Below, in pieces: positions 1 to 8,157 of a DNA stretch of 64,000 nucleotides. The stretch spans positions 1 through 64,000 of the forward strand of contig JABJCN010000216.1 in the NCBI GenBank assembly GCA_018668635.1, given 5' to 3'. Made by a program: the position numbers and the translations under genes. Every line of letters starts with the position of its first letter. The stretch's first letter is position 1. The notes under the pieces were generated by a model, which saw only the letters and a program-made list of their open reading frames with translations, was not told the DNA's origin and made no database searches. This stretch comes from Opitutia bacterium (lineage in GTDB: Bacteria; Verrucomicrobiota; Verrucomicrobiia; Opitutales; JABJCN01).

Positions 1-485
1 GATCCAGATAGTTCGTCATTTGCATCATACTGTAGAGATCCATAAGTCTCAATCTCCCAACTGTCTGCCATACCGTCACGGTCAGAATCAAAAACAGCTT
101 TGAATCCGCATTCAGGACATTCAGAATTAATACGGGAAATATTAAAGTTGATACTACACTCATCGCAAACATGTTGAACGTAAGCAACTTCTTGAAAGGG
201 TTTAACCCAGAGAAAACAACTAATTAAAATGGAAACTAAAATAATTATTCCACCCATTGTTGGGGTGTTAACCTTGTTTGCATGTTTCTCTGCTAAATCA
301 GAACCTACCTCATCTTTTGTACGGACGGATTGTTTAAAGTTTGATAATCTTTGTATAATCCATGGAGCGATAAAGTATCCTATAAATAGCGCAGTTATAC
401 CAGCCATTAAAGCTCTGAATGTAATATAATTAAAAAGACGTAATGGACCAAATACGTCTTCTAGATTTGAGAGATAAGTTAGCAT
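1..485 (-). CDS. mraY: MraY, phospho-N-acetylmuramoyl-pentapeptide transferase (partial, N-terminal part), with inserted zinc-ribbon/Ca-loop segment
   Basis: Translating the minus strand from an ATG at 485-483 gives 161 residues running off the window. Residues 12-45 (GPLRLFNYITFRA, then a membrane helix) and 72-93 (KVNTPTMGG then a second helix ending FLW) are the start of MraY, the membrane enzyme that moves UDP-MurNAc-pentapeptide onto undecaprenyl phosphate to make lipid I. In known MraY the third helix follows within about ten residues. Here there is instead CDEC (107-110), CPEC (123-126) and DSDRDGMADSWE (133-144), a zinc-ribbon-like pair and a calcium-loop-like motif, in what should be the periplasmic loop. 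The start overlaps the end of murF by 7 bases, fitting the dcw order. The catalytic half lies outside the window, so function is inferred. Confidence 0.88.
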   Translation of the reverse strand, partial: MLTYLSNLEDVFGPLRLFNYITFRALMAGITALFIGYFIAPWIIQRLSNFKQSVRTKDEVGSDLAEKHANKVNTPTMGGIIILVSILISCFLWVKPFQEVAYVQHVCDECSINFNISRINSECPECGFKAVFDSDRDGMADSWEIETYGSLQYDANDELSG

Positions 486-1888
486 GTCATTACTTCCTCC
501 TCTATATCTATTTTTGTATTTGGAATTAATGCTTCGAGTTTATATGTACGACTACCTTTAAGTAGTATTGCTCCTTCAAAAGATTTAACTACTGATCTAG
601 CCTCATCAATACTGTCAACTATTGTGATTGAAGAAGAATTTATTCCTGATTCCAATATACCTGATTTTAACTCTTCAGATTGTTCACCTATTAAAACAGC
701 AGTATCAGAAGATAAAAACACATCAGTAGAACCAACCGCTTTATGTAAAGCTTTGGATTCAACCCCCAATTCATTCATGCAACCTAGTACAAAGAGTCTA
801 GGCACATTTGAAAAGTAATTAGAAAAACCGATTAATGCTTCCTTCATAGATATCGGATTTGAATTATAACAATCTACGTAGAAAGTCTGACCATTCCTTG
901 TAAGTATTTCACCTCGAAGAGAAGATGGTTTCCATTTCAATAATTGATCTTGAAGTGTTGATGGTGTTATGCCTAAACGTAAGGAAAAACCGAGAGCCAT
1001 CGCTAAATTTCGGATAATTCCTGTTGAAACGACATTCGAAGGCAGGTCGAAAGTAAACTCATCGAAGTATATGCTACTAAGTGTTATAGCAGATGCTTTA
1101 GACCCAGATGCATTGACATAATCATAAAGAAGACAGTTATGATTTTCATTTGGATATCTAGCTTCACATAATACCCAATGATTTTGTGTGTTTTGATTAA
1201 ATTCGTTATATTGCTTACAATCTATTGGATAAAGTGCGAAACCATTGCAATTTATGTATTGAATAAGTTTGTGCTTTTCATGCGCTATTGATTTCACATT
1301 ACCAAGACCAGAAATGTGAGCTTCCCCAACTAAAGTTACAATTGCAAAGTCAGGATTAAGTATTTTAACAAGTTCATCCATTTCTCCTAACTCACTTATT
1401 CCAACTTCAACTACTGCTGTAGAATGTATTGAGGGATCGATGCTTAATAATGTGAGTGAAATACCCAATTTATTATTTAAATTGTCTTTAGTTTTACAAA
1501 CAGTCTGATCTCCAAGTAAAGTAGACAATAAATCCTTGGTGCTTGTTTTTCCACAACTACCTGTAATGCCAATTACAGTTCCATTAAACTCTCTCCGGTA
1601 GTATCTAGCTATTTCTGTTAAAGCTAGAACAGTATTTTCGACAACAAGTTGAGGGATTTCAATTGTGCTGTTCTCATTTTCAACAATTACAGCTACTGCT
1701 CCATTTCTTTTTGCATCATTAAGAAATAGATGACCATCATTGTCCGTTGTTTTGATTGCAATAAATACATCTCCTGAATTGACCTTTCTTGAATCAATAC
1801 AAAAACCAGTTATATTTAAATTGTTATTGAATCCACACCATCTCCCATCGGACCATTTTTCAAGTTTATCTGGATCATAACTAATCAT
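479..1888 (-). CDS. murF: UDP-N-acetylmuramoyl-tripeptide--D-alanyl-D-alanine ligase
   Basis: Cytoplasmic Mur ligase that adds D-Ala-D-Ala to UDP-MurNAc-tripeptide using ATP. The 469-residue length is normal for the family. Visible parts are the N-terminal substrate domain with CIDSRKVNSGDVFIAI (30-45), the ATP loop GITGSCGKTST (107-117), the central ligase domain and the C-terminal domain starting near RGEILTRNGQTFYVDCYNSNP. It sits between murE and mraY: the ATG overlaps the murE stop as ATGA (1885-1888) and its end overlaps the mraY start, so the genes are probably translationally coupled. GC content sampled by eye (30-38 percent in several lines) is low compared with rsmH upstream. Confidence 0.96.
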   Translation of the reverse strand: MISYDPDKLEKWSDGRWCGFNNNLNITGFCIDSRKVNSGDVFIAIKTTDNDGHLFLNDAKRNGAVAVIVENENSTIEIPQLVVENTVLALTEIARYYRREFNGTVIGITGSCGKTSTKDLLSTLLGDQTVCKTKDNLNNKLGISLTLLSIDPSIHSTAVVEVGISELGEMDELVKILNPDFAIVTLVGEAHISGLGNVKSIAHEKHKLIQYINCNGFALYPIDCKQYNEFNQNTQNHWVLCEARYPNENHNCLLYDYVNASGSKASAITLSSIYFDEFTFDLPSNVVSTGIIRNLAMALGFSLRLGITPSTLQDQLLKWKPSSLRGEILTRNGQTFYVDCYNSNPISMKEALIGFSNYFSNVPRLFVLGCMNELGVESKALHKAVGSTDVFLSSDTAVLIGEQSEELKSGILESGINSSSITIVDSIDEARSVVKSFEGAILLKGSRTYKLEALIPNTKIDIEEEVMTC

Positions 1889-3453
1889 TGATATTGACTG
1901 CCATTAAAATTGGATTTTATATGTAATAACTCTCGAGTTACTCTACGGTCATCAAATGCAATTATAGTATTATTTACTTCTTGGTATGTTTCATGGCCTT
2001 TTCCTGCTATAATTAAACAGTCATTTGGCTTCGCATCTTCAATAGCCAAACTTATTGCGCGTCTTCGATCTTTAACAAATTTTATATGATCGGGAAGTTG
2101 TACTCCATCTTTCATATGTGTAAATATGGAATCGAGCGGCTCACTTCTGGGGTTATCAGCCGTTGCCCAAACATAGTCGCAATATTCCTGCGCTGCGCTT
2201 GTCATTAAAGGCCTTTTTTTATGATCACGATCCCCACCGCAACCAAATACCAGTAGGAGCCGCCCGTCCGTAACTTCCCTCAGTACACTCAAAATATTAC
2301 GCAATGCATCACTCGTATGAGCGTAGTCAACAAATACACTGAATTTTTGTCCTTCGTTAACATTCTCTAATCGTCCAGGAGAACCCTTAAAATACGATAA
2401 TTGTGATGCCATTTCAAACACATTAAAGCCTTCGACCCAACCTACTGCAAGTGACGCAAGAACATTTTGGACATTAAATCTACCAATCATTGGAGAGTTA
2501 ATTTCAATAACTCCGTCTGGGTACTCTAATTCGAATAATGTGCTAGTAGATTTATATTGTATATGTCTGGCTCTGAAATGAGAATCTTGATCCTCTCCAA
2601 ATCCTATTTTATTTATACCTTCTGGAATTTCAGAAAAGAGGCGTTTCCCATAATCATCATCTAGATTTATTATGGCGTTTTTTGGTCTAGGGTTAGAAAT
2701 TCCAGTTATAAAGTTTTTCTTAACGTTATAATACTCCTCCATATCAGAATGAAAATCCAAATGCTCTGGTGTAAGATTAAGAAAAACAGCTGTTTTAAAA
2801 TTTAAGTTACTAGTTCTTTGTTGGCAAATACCATGTGAACTAACTTCCATTACTGCTCTTGTGCAACCTGTAGAAATAGCGGATTTAAGTAATTCGCATA
2901 AATCATGTGCTTCAGGTGTAGTACGTGTTGAAGGAATAACTCTGGTTCCTAAATCGTAGTTTACTGTACCAATTACGGCAGTTTTTTCGCTTGGTTGATT
3001 AGAACTAAAAAGGTGCTTTGTTAATATGCTTACTGTTGTTTTTCCATTAGTTCCAGTTACTCCAATCAACTGAATTTCTTGATCTGGATTATTACTAAAA
3101 TTAGTAGATGCTGATGACAATACTGATCGTACATCCCTGACTTGCACAAAAGGAACAGGATAGTGATTAGACAGAGGTATTTCAGTGACAACTCCTATTG
3201 CACCTCTATCAATTGCTTCTTCTATGTAAAAAGCTCCGTTAGTATTTTGTCCTTCAATTGCAAAAAACAGACAGCCTTTAATAGCTTTTCTACTATCGAT
3301 ACACAAACTACTGACTTTAGTAATTAAATTGCCTCTTGAGGACAGAATCTTATCCTGAGATATTAGATCACAAAGAGTAGCAATAGATTTAGTTTCCCGC
3401 TTTGAGCAGGAAGAATTCTGGTGTAATACTTCTGTTTCTTTATGAGTTACCAT
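1885..3453 (-). CDS. murE: UDP-N-acetylmuramoyl-L-alanyl-D-glutamate--2,6-diaminopimelate ligase
   Basis: Adds the third residue to the peptidoglycan stem peptide in the cytoplasm. Seen: N-terminal domain with LCIDSRKAIKGCLFFAI (50-66), ATP loop GVTGTNGKTT (131-140), TTPEAHDL (178-185), EVSSHG (203-208), VDYAHT (375-380), FGCGGDRDHKKRP (403-415) and DNPR (433-436). DNPR is the known signature of meso-diaminopimelate as substrate, so the wall is DAP type. At 522 residues it carries about 20 extra N-terminal residues; the ATG at 3453 overlaps the ftsI stop by 7 bases. A shorter start cannot be excluded. Confidence 0.96.
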   Translation of the reverse strand: MVTHKETEVLHQNSSCSKRETKSIATLCDLISQDKILSSRGNLITKVSSLCIDSRKAIKGCLFFAIEGQNTNGAFYIEEAIDRGAIGVVTEIPLSNHYPVPFVQVRDVRSVLSSASTNFSNNPDQEIQLIGVTGTNGKTTVSILTKHLFSSNQPSEKTAVIGTVNYDLGTRVIPSTRTTPEAHDLCELLKSAISTGCTRAVMEVSSHGICQQRTSNLNFKTAVFLNLTPEHLDFHSDMEEYYNVKKNFITGISNPRPKNAIINLDDDYGKRLFSEIPEGINKIGFGEDQDSHFRARHIQYKSTSTLFELEYPDGVIEINSPMIGRFNVQNVLASLAVGWVEGFNVFEMASQLSYFKGSPGRLENVNEGQKFSVFVDYAHTSDALRNILSVLREVTDGRLLLVFGCGGDRDHKKRPLMTSAAQEYCDYVWATADNPRSEPLDSIFTHMKDGVQLPDHIKFVKDRRRAISLAIEDAKPNDCLIIAGKGHETYQEVNNTIIAFDDRRVTRELLHIKSNFNGSQYQ

Positions 3454-5252
3454 GTTCTGGAATTACTCATCCTAGGAGAATTTCCTTTTGAAGCTAAACG
3501 ACCATTATCTTGCCCAGGTCGTATTCCCATGTGTTTAACAAGCTCTGAAGCAATATTCCGGAATACGGGGGCCGCTACACGTCCCCCGTACCCCGGTCCA
3601 TCGAGTTTGGGTTCATCCACAAAAACACTAATAACTACCCGCGGTCGCTGAGTAGGAAAAAATCCAGAAAATGATCCTGTATGCTTTTCACTTGTATACG
3701 AACCATTAACAATTTTACGAGTTGTGCCAGTTTTACCAGATATGCTAAATCCCTCCAAAGAAGCTCGACCAGCTGTTCCTTCAGGTGTTACTACACCCGT
3801 TAACATTTCTCCCATTTTTTTTGATGTATCAACGGATACTACCCGTCGTTTTGCCTTAGGTCGAAAAGATATAATTGATTTGCCCTTAGAATCTGTAATT
3901 TGACGTATGACTTGGGGTTGCATTAGTATTCCATAATTTGCTACCGTTGCCATAGCATTATGAATTTGAATAGGCGTTGCACCAACAGCATATCCTATTG
4001 GAAATCGCGTTATAGTTAGACTGTCCCATTTTTCTACTGGATGAACAATACCACTCACCTCTCCAGTTAAACCAATACCTGTCTTTTGACCATATCCGAA
4101 GGCACGTGCGTATTCATAAAGTGACTTTTCTCCAAGTCTTATTCCAATGCATGCGGCACCTCGATTGCTAGATTTTTTAAGTATTCCTCCTAATGTTAGT
4201 TCTCCATAATTCCTATGATCTGAAGGAAGCTTTAACGTACGACCTCTATAACTTACGCTACGTATATTACAATCAAATCTATTTTCAACAGTTACAATTT
4301 TTTCATTTAAAGCAGCGCTTATAGGTATTAATTTGAATGTTGAACCAGGTTCCATTACATCGGTAATAGCGCGATTACGCATAGTTGCAATTGCTGCCTT
4401 CCCTGAACTGTTTAAATCAAAATTAGGATAATTGGACATTGCGAGGATATATCCAGTGTTAGGTTCGCTGACAATTATAGTCGCACTACTAGGACTATAT
4501 ATTTCGCCAATTTCATTAATCTGCTCTTCAACTAAATTCTGAATAAACAGATCTAAGGTAAGTTGTACATTCAATCCATCCTGAGGGGATACATTTTGTG
4601 TCTCAAATTGCAAAAGTTCTCTACGTTTCCCATCTCGTTCTGTTTCTTTCCAACCATCCTGACCACTAAGATAGTAATCCATATAACGTTCAACACCAGT
4701 TACCGGCGTTCCATCCTTTTGTAAAAAACCCAAAACATGTGATGCAAGATGCCCACCGGGATACATCCTGGTATAATTCCGATTCCCATATACACCAGGT
4801 ATTTTCAGCTTCTTAACATTTTCGTATACATCTTCACCAATACTATCTGCTAATTTAACCCATCTAATAGGTTTAATTTTCCTACCATTATCTCCATTTA
4901 TAATTCGAGTTTTCTTGCTAGCTTTTTCTTTGATTATATTCGCATCAACTCCGATCAAAGCAGCGAGTTCAATAATCATGGGGTAATCCTCTTCTTCAAT
5001 TAATTGAGGATCAACTCCCAGTTCTATTCTTGGTTGTGTAACCGCTAATGAATTACCTCTTGAATCAAGAATATTCCCTCTTCTAGCAGACAGTGTTAAA
5101 GATGACTTCCTGTTCCCATTAGCTATTTTAGAATATTCTTCATGCTTGACTGCCTGCAGATAGACAAGTCGCCCCATCAAACCTGAAAACATCAAGCTAA
5201 TGGATAACAGTACAGTCCAGTAACGAATTGATGAAATGAATGCGCTGCTCAT
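3447..5252 (-). CDS. ftsI: Penicillin-binding protein, FtsI/PBP3-type peptidoglycan transpeptidase
   Basis: Septal class B PBP that crosslinks new peptidoglycan in the periplasm and works with FtsW, FtsL and FtsQ. Numbering from the TTG at 5279, the protein has one N-terminal membrane anchor (about 19-41), a dimerisation/pedestal domain with RRGNILDSRG, and a transpeptidase domain with the three active-site motifs STFK (313-316, nucleophile Ser313), SSN (370-372) and KTG (516-518). There is no PASTA repeat. The start chosen is the ATG at 5252; a TTG at 5279 directly after the ftsL stop would add nine residues. Neither has a clear ribosome binding site. Position after ftsL and before murE is the classical one. 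Confidence 0.95.
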   Translation of the reverse strand: MSSAFISSIRYWTVLLSISLMFSGLMGRLVYLQAVKHEEYSKIANGNRKSSLTLSARRGNILDSRGNSLAVTQPRIELGVDPQLIEEEDYPMIIELAALIGVDANIIKEKASKKTRIINGDNGRKIKPIRWVKLADSIGEDVYENVKKLKIPGVYGNRNYTRMYPGGHLASHVLGFLQKDGTPVTGVERYMDYYLSGQDGWKETERDGKRRELLQFETQNVSPQDGLNVQLTLDLFIQNLVEEQINEIGEIYSPSSATIIVSEPNTGYILAMSNYPNFDLNSSGKAAIATMRNRAITDVMEPGSTFKLIPISAALNEKIVTVENRFDCNIRSVSYRGRTLKLPSDHRNYGELTLGGILKKSSNRGAACIGIRLGEKSLYEYARAFGYGQKTGIGLTGEVSGIVHPVEKWDSLTITRFPIGYAVGATPIQIHNAMATVANYGILMQPQVIRQITDSKGKSIISFRPKAKRRVVSVDTSKKMGEMLTGVVTPEGTAGRASLEGFSISGKTGTTRKIVNGSYTSEKHTGSFSGFFPTQRPRVVISVFVDEPKLDGPGYGGRVAAPVFRNIASELVKHMGIRPGQDNGRLASKGNSPRMSNSRTW

Positions 5253-5279
5253 AATAGGGGCTAGATAGATTGGGGGCAA

Positions 5280-5612
5280 TTATCTGGGGGTGCTGGAAAC
5301 AAGTTGCTGAGGATCACCATATGAATCTGGAACCCATATGATTTGCTCCTGTAATGAGGGTCGAACTGTTGCAGGTATCCCAGCCTTCAGAACCTCAGGG
5401 GTGTGAGATTCCGCAATCTTTGCACCTATATCTTGAAGGCGACGATCAACCTTCTTTTGTTCAAGCTCAACCTGACTTATTCGGTCTGCACTTTGAGAAA
5501 TTTTTGTTCGCATCCAAACGACGCTCATTCCACCAAATCCAGCAACGACCAGAATAACCAGTGAAAGAGCAACAGTAATCGGGTTCATTGACACTTGCTT
5601 AGTTATTTTCAT
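5280..5612 (-). CDS. ftsL: FtsL-like small bitopic division protein
   Basis: 110 residues: a short basic cytoplasmic N-terminus (MKITKQ), one membrane helix at about 12-34, a polar heptad-rich coiled-coil stretch (about 38-66), then a Pro-rich tail. FtsL sequences are poorly conserved, so the call rests on size, topology and position between rsmH and ftsI, exactly where ftsL lies in dcw clusters. FtsL forms a coiled-coil complex with FtsB/DivIC and FtsQ that activates FtsWI. The ATG overlaps the rsmH stop as ATGA, indicating coupled translation, and the TAA abuts ftsI. Confidence 0.75.
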   Translation of the reverse strand: MKITKQVSMNPITVALSLVILVVAGFGGMSVVWMRTKISQSADRISQVELEQKKVDRRLQDIGAKIAESHTPEVLKAGIPATVRPSLQEQIIWVPDSYGDPQQLVSSTPR

Positions 5613-6538
5613 GCCATCAAACCTTGCTTTTTTATCACACGTAATTTTGCAGAGCGAGATCTTGGATTTATAGAAACCTCCTTCGCTCCTGCAGTGATCG
5701 GTTTGCGACTTAACATTGTTGCGACAACTTTTCTTTCTTGTTGGGATCTAGAATCGTAACGGTGTTCAGGTTTGCCTGCTAATCGGCGAAAGTAGCGTTT
5801 TACGATCCGATCCTCAAGTGAATGAAAACTTATCACAGCCAGTACTCCATCTGGAGCTAGTTTATCAAAGGCCAATGGAAGTGCTTGCTTAAGGCATTCC
5901 AATTCACGATTTACTGCTATGCGAATTCCCTGGAAAGTTTGCGTTGCAGGATGAATTCTGCGACGTCCTGATGCTTGCCGAAAAGCATGACGTTCCACTA
6001 GTGCAGCAAAAGAAGCTGTTCGCTGTAAAACTCCACTACCGCGTGCGTCAACAATAGCCCTGGCAACCGCTCTCCAACGGGGTTCCTCGCCGAAGTCCCT
6101 CAGGGCTGTCTCAATTTCCCTGAGAGACTTAGTTTCGAGAAACTCCGCTGCGGTTTGCCCTTGCTGCGGGTTCATCCTCATGTCCATTGGTGCATCCTCC
6201 CTAAAGGAGAATCCCCGGGTAACCTCGTCCAGTTGAAAGGACGAGACACCCAGGTCCATCAAGACGCCAGTAAATCCAGAATTCTGGATATTGCCCAAAT
6301 CAGAAAAGTTACGTGTCTCAAAACGAAACCTTTCTGGAAAAGTTTCAACAAATGATTGCGCGCGTTCTTTGGCCATTGGATCCTGATCAATAGCGATTAC
6401 TTTTGAATCCGGGATTCGCTCCAACAATGCCCTCGCATGCCCACCGCCCCCGAAAGTCAAATCAAGGTAGGACGGAGATGGAGCAGTCCCAAAAAAGTCA
6501 ATCACTTCTTCCAACAGGACAGGCACATGCCCGGTCAT
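5609..6538 (-). CDS. rsmH: 16S rRNA (cytosine-1402-N4)-methyltransferase
   Basis: SAM-dependent enzyme that methylates C1402 in the ribosomal P site. Seen from the chosen ATG: MTGHVPVLLEEV, the SAM-binding stretch YLDLTFGGGGHARALLE, AIDQDP, the family signature GVLMDLGVSSFQLDE with GFSFREDAPMDMRM, and ISFHSLEDRIVKRYFR near the end. The start is moved to 6538 because AGGAG lies seven bases upstream of this ATG and conservation begins there; a longer reading from 6577 adds 13 unconserved residues. Second gene of the mraZ operon, 82 bases after mraZ. Confidence 0.96.
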   Translation of the reverse strand: MTGHVPVLLEEVIDFFGTAPSPSYLDLTFGGGGHARALLERIPDSKVIAIDQDPMAKERAQSFVETFPERFRFETRNFSDLGNIQNSGFTGVLMDLGVSSFQLDEVTRGFSFREDAPMDMRMNPQQGQTAAEFLETKSLREIETALRDFGEEPRWRAVARAIVDARGSGVLQRTASFAALVERHAFRQASGRRRIHPATQTFQGIRIAVNRELECLKQALPLAFDKLAPDGVLAVISFHSLEDRIVKRYFRRLAGKPEHRYDSRSQQERKVVATMLSRKPITAGAKEVSINPRSRSAKLRVIKKQGLMA

Positions 6539-6620
6539 CTTAACTCTCCTTCCTTCTTCCAGGGTTCCGCAATACATTGATTCAAATTCTAATAATCTTC
6601 TTAATCCTGCCCCGTCATCA

Positions 6621-7073
6621 TCAGAGTCCCAACTTACCTAGATTGGAAAGAATAGACGCAGCATCCTTGCTCCTGGAATCCTCGTATGTTTTGGGATTCC
6701 AGAGTGTAAATGTGTTTAAATCCCCGGTCAGGACCGCCTTCGTCTTTATTTCTGCATGATTGCGTAGACGTTGCGATAGAACGATCCGACCCTGCTTGTC
6801 GCATTCGAATTGATCGGCAGCGGCAAAAACCTCCATTAGTGCTCGATGACCATCCAAGTCTGATAGTTTTGCCTTCGCGGCTACTTCTTCCTGCAGCTGA
6901 CTCACTCGCCAAGGTGGCAGAACTCGTATTGTTCCCCCAGGAATAGGCAATCCGAGATAAGTCTCCTCCGCTCCCTTCAATCGCCATTGTGAAGGTATAG
7001 TGACACGCCCCTTCCCATCCACCGAATGGGTGAACTCCCCGACAAAAAACGGTCTGGTCTGTGTATCGTTCAT
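6621..7073 (-). CDS. mraZ: MraZ, transcriptional regulator of the dcw cluster
   Basis: AbrB/SpoVT-fold DNA-binding protein that represses its own dcw operon in bacteria studied. Two tandem SpoVT-type domains are visible: FTHSVDGKGRVTIPSQWR near the N-terminus and QFECDKQGRIVLSQRLR in the second half, the duplicated DxKGRxxIP pattern of the family. Length (150 residues from the ATG at 7073; a TTG at 7082 would add three) is normal. It is the first gene of the cluster, and directly upstream are four TGGGN-type boxes at exact 10-base spacing, which matches the known MraZ recognition pattern, so autoregulation is likely. Confidence 0.95.
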   Translation of the reverse strand: MNDTQTRPFFVGEFTHSVDGKGRVTIPSQWRLKGAEETYLGLPIPGGTIRVLPPWRVSQLQEEVAAKAKLSDLDGHRALMEVFAAADQFECDKQGRIVLSQRLRNHAEIKTKAVLTGDLNTFTLWNPKTYEDSRSKDAASILSNLGKLGL

Positions 7074-7089
7074 GCGAATCAACTATTTC

Positions 7090-7124
7090 TACCACTTCCA
7101 CCCAAAGTGGCCCATTTTGCCCCA
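7090..7124 (-). promoter_or_regulatory. MraZ operator: four phased TGGGN boxes
   Basis: Reading the minus strand: TGGGG (7124-7120), TGGGC (7114-7110), TGGGT (7104-7100) and a degenerate TGGTA (7094-7090), each start exactly 10 bases from the next. MraZ is known to bind direct TGGGN repeats with 5-base spacers between the promoter and mraZ. The arrangement here is the same, ending 17 bases before the mraZ ATG. Confidence 0.88.
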
Positions 7125-7134
7125 CTGTCAACCA

Positions 7135-7140
7135 ATTATA
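7135..7140 (-). promoter_or_regulatory. Probable -10 element of the mraZ/dcw promoter
   Basis: A perfect TATAAT on the minus strand, followed about 7 bases later by a plausible transcription start, which would put the MraZ boxes at roughly +5 to +39, the position reported for the E. coli operator. The matching -35 region (7158-7164) is only an AT-rich stretch and is weak. A TTGACA at 7131-7126 is also present but has no good -10 at the right distance. Confidence 0.5.
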
Positions 7141-7273
7141 TTAATTTGATGTAGAAAAAAAATAGAGGTCCTCGCATTTCCCAAATGACAAATCCCCAGC
7201 TCTATCACTGAGATAGGAGGATTTCTTTCTTGCCAGATCTGTGTAAATCCTGAAAAAAACAAAAATTAAATGA

Positions 7274-7303
7274 GCCCAATGCGTGGTTACCCACCCTGCC
7301 CCA
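7274..7303 (-). promoter_or_regulatory. Second cluster of MraZ-like TGGGN boxes, next to tlyA
   Basis: Minus strand shows TGGGG (7303-7299) and TGGGT (7293-7289) at exact 10-base spacing, then TGGGC (7278-7274) 15 bases further on. The orientation is that of the mraZ operator about 180 bases away. It lies in the tlyA leader and could be an auxiliary operator, a tlyA control site, or chance. Binding is not shown. Confidence 0.35.
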
Positions 7304-7331
7304 CTTGGCTTTTAATACTAAATTCGTCCCA

Positions 7332-8090
7332 ATGAAATTACCCCGGAAACGGTTGGACCTTCTAATGGTTGAAAAGGGCATGTGTAATTCACGCACACTG
7401 GCACAAGCACTCATCCTTGCTGGAAAGGTTCGAGTGGGTACAGAAATAAAAGACAAACCAGGACAAACTCTACCGGTTGATATTCAATTGATCTTGGAAT
7501 CCCCACCGCAATTCGTCAGTCGCGGTGGAGAAAAGCTGGAAGGATTTCTAGAAAAGCACCCATTTAAAACAGCGGGGCTAAATGGACTGGACTTGGGTGC
7601 ATCAACAGGCGGGTTTACAGACTGCCTCCTTCAACGAGGAGTTGCTTCCATGACATGTGTAGACGTAGGACATGGCCAAATGCATCAGAAACTCAGGGAG
7701 GATGCTCGGGTAACTAACCTTGAGAAAGTTAATGCCCGCAATCTATTGCAGAAGGATTTACCTCGTGCGAAGTATGAAATAGTAGTTCTAGACCTATCAT
7801 TTATTTCATTGAGGAAGGTTATACCTGTTGCATGGCAACTTCTTGATCAAGGAGGTCACCTTATTGCCCTAGTAAAACCCCAGTTTGAGGCGACCAAGAA
7901 AGAAGCTGACAAAAGCCGAGGCGTAATATGCGACTCCACCATACACGACAGAATTATTAATGAGCTCAAGGAATTCATCGTCGCGGAACTTCCGGACTCG
8001 TATCTTTTTGGCATCGAGGAATCGTCCATCAAGGGAGCTAAGGGCAATAAGGAATTCTTATTGGGATTACGAAGAGTTCAGTTAAAATAA
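7332..8090 (+). CDS. tlyA: TlyA-family rRNA 2'-O-methyltransferase
   Basis: S4 RNA-binding domain at the N-terminus ([20 protein letters not shown], then AGKVRVG) followed by an FtsJ-like SAM methyltransferase domain with [18 protein letters not shown] and [13 protein letters not shown]. Family members methylate cytidines in 16S and/or 23S rRNA; older databases call them hemolysin A. The start is the ATG at 7332, nine codons inside a longer TTG reading, because the S4 domain begins there. It precedes nadK on the same strand, a common neighbourhood for both genes. Confidence 0.93.
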   Translation: MKLPRKRLDLLMVEKGMCNSRTLAQALILAGKVRVGTEIKDKPGQTLPVDIQLILESPPQFVSRGGEKLEGFLEKHPFKTAGLNGLDLGASTGGFTDCLLQRGVASMTCVDVGHGQMHQKLREDARVTNLEKVNARNLLQKDLPRAKYEIVVLDLSFISLRKVIPVAWQLLDQGGHLIALVKPQFEATKKEADKSRGVICDSTIHDRIINELKEFIVAELPDSYLFGIEESSIKGAKGNKEFLLGLRRVQLK

Positions 8091-8157
8091 AACACTGACA
8101 AATGCAACTCGCTCAGGGATGATATTATAAATTCTATTTTGAAAATAGTATCGGGCC

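Noticed and set aside
229-429. 66-codon plus-strand reading with a signal-like N-terminus
   Set aside because: It lies opposite the clearly conserved N-terminus of MraY on the minus strand, so it is a shadow reading.
6634-7131. 165-codon minus-strand reading overlapping mraZ
   Set aside because: It runs in another frame over MraZ and covers its operator; no family resemblance.
7205-7240. Inverted repeat AGGATTT...AAATCCT upstream of tlyA
   Set aside because: Loop of about 20 bases and no T tract; too weak to call a terminator or operator.
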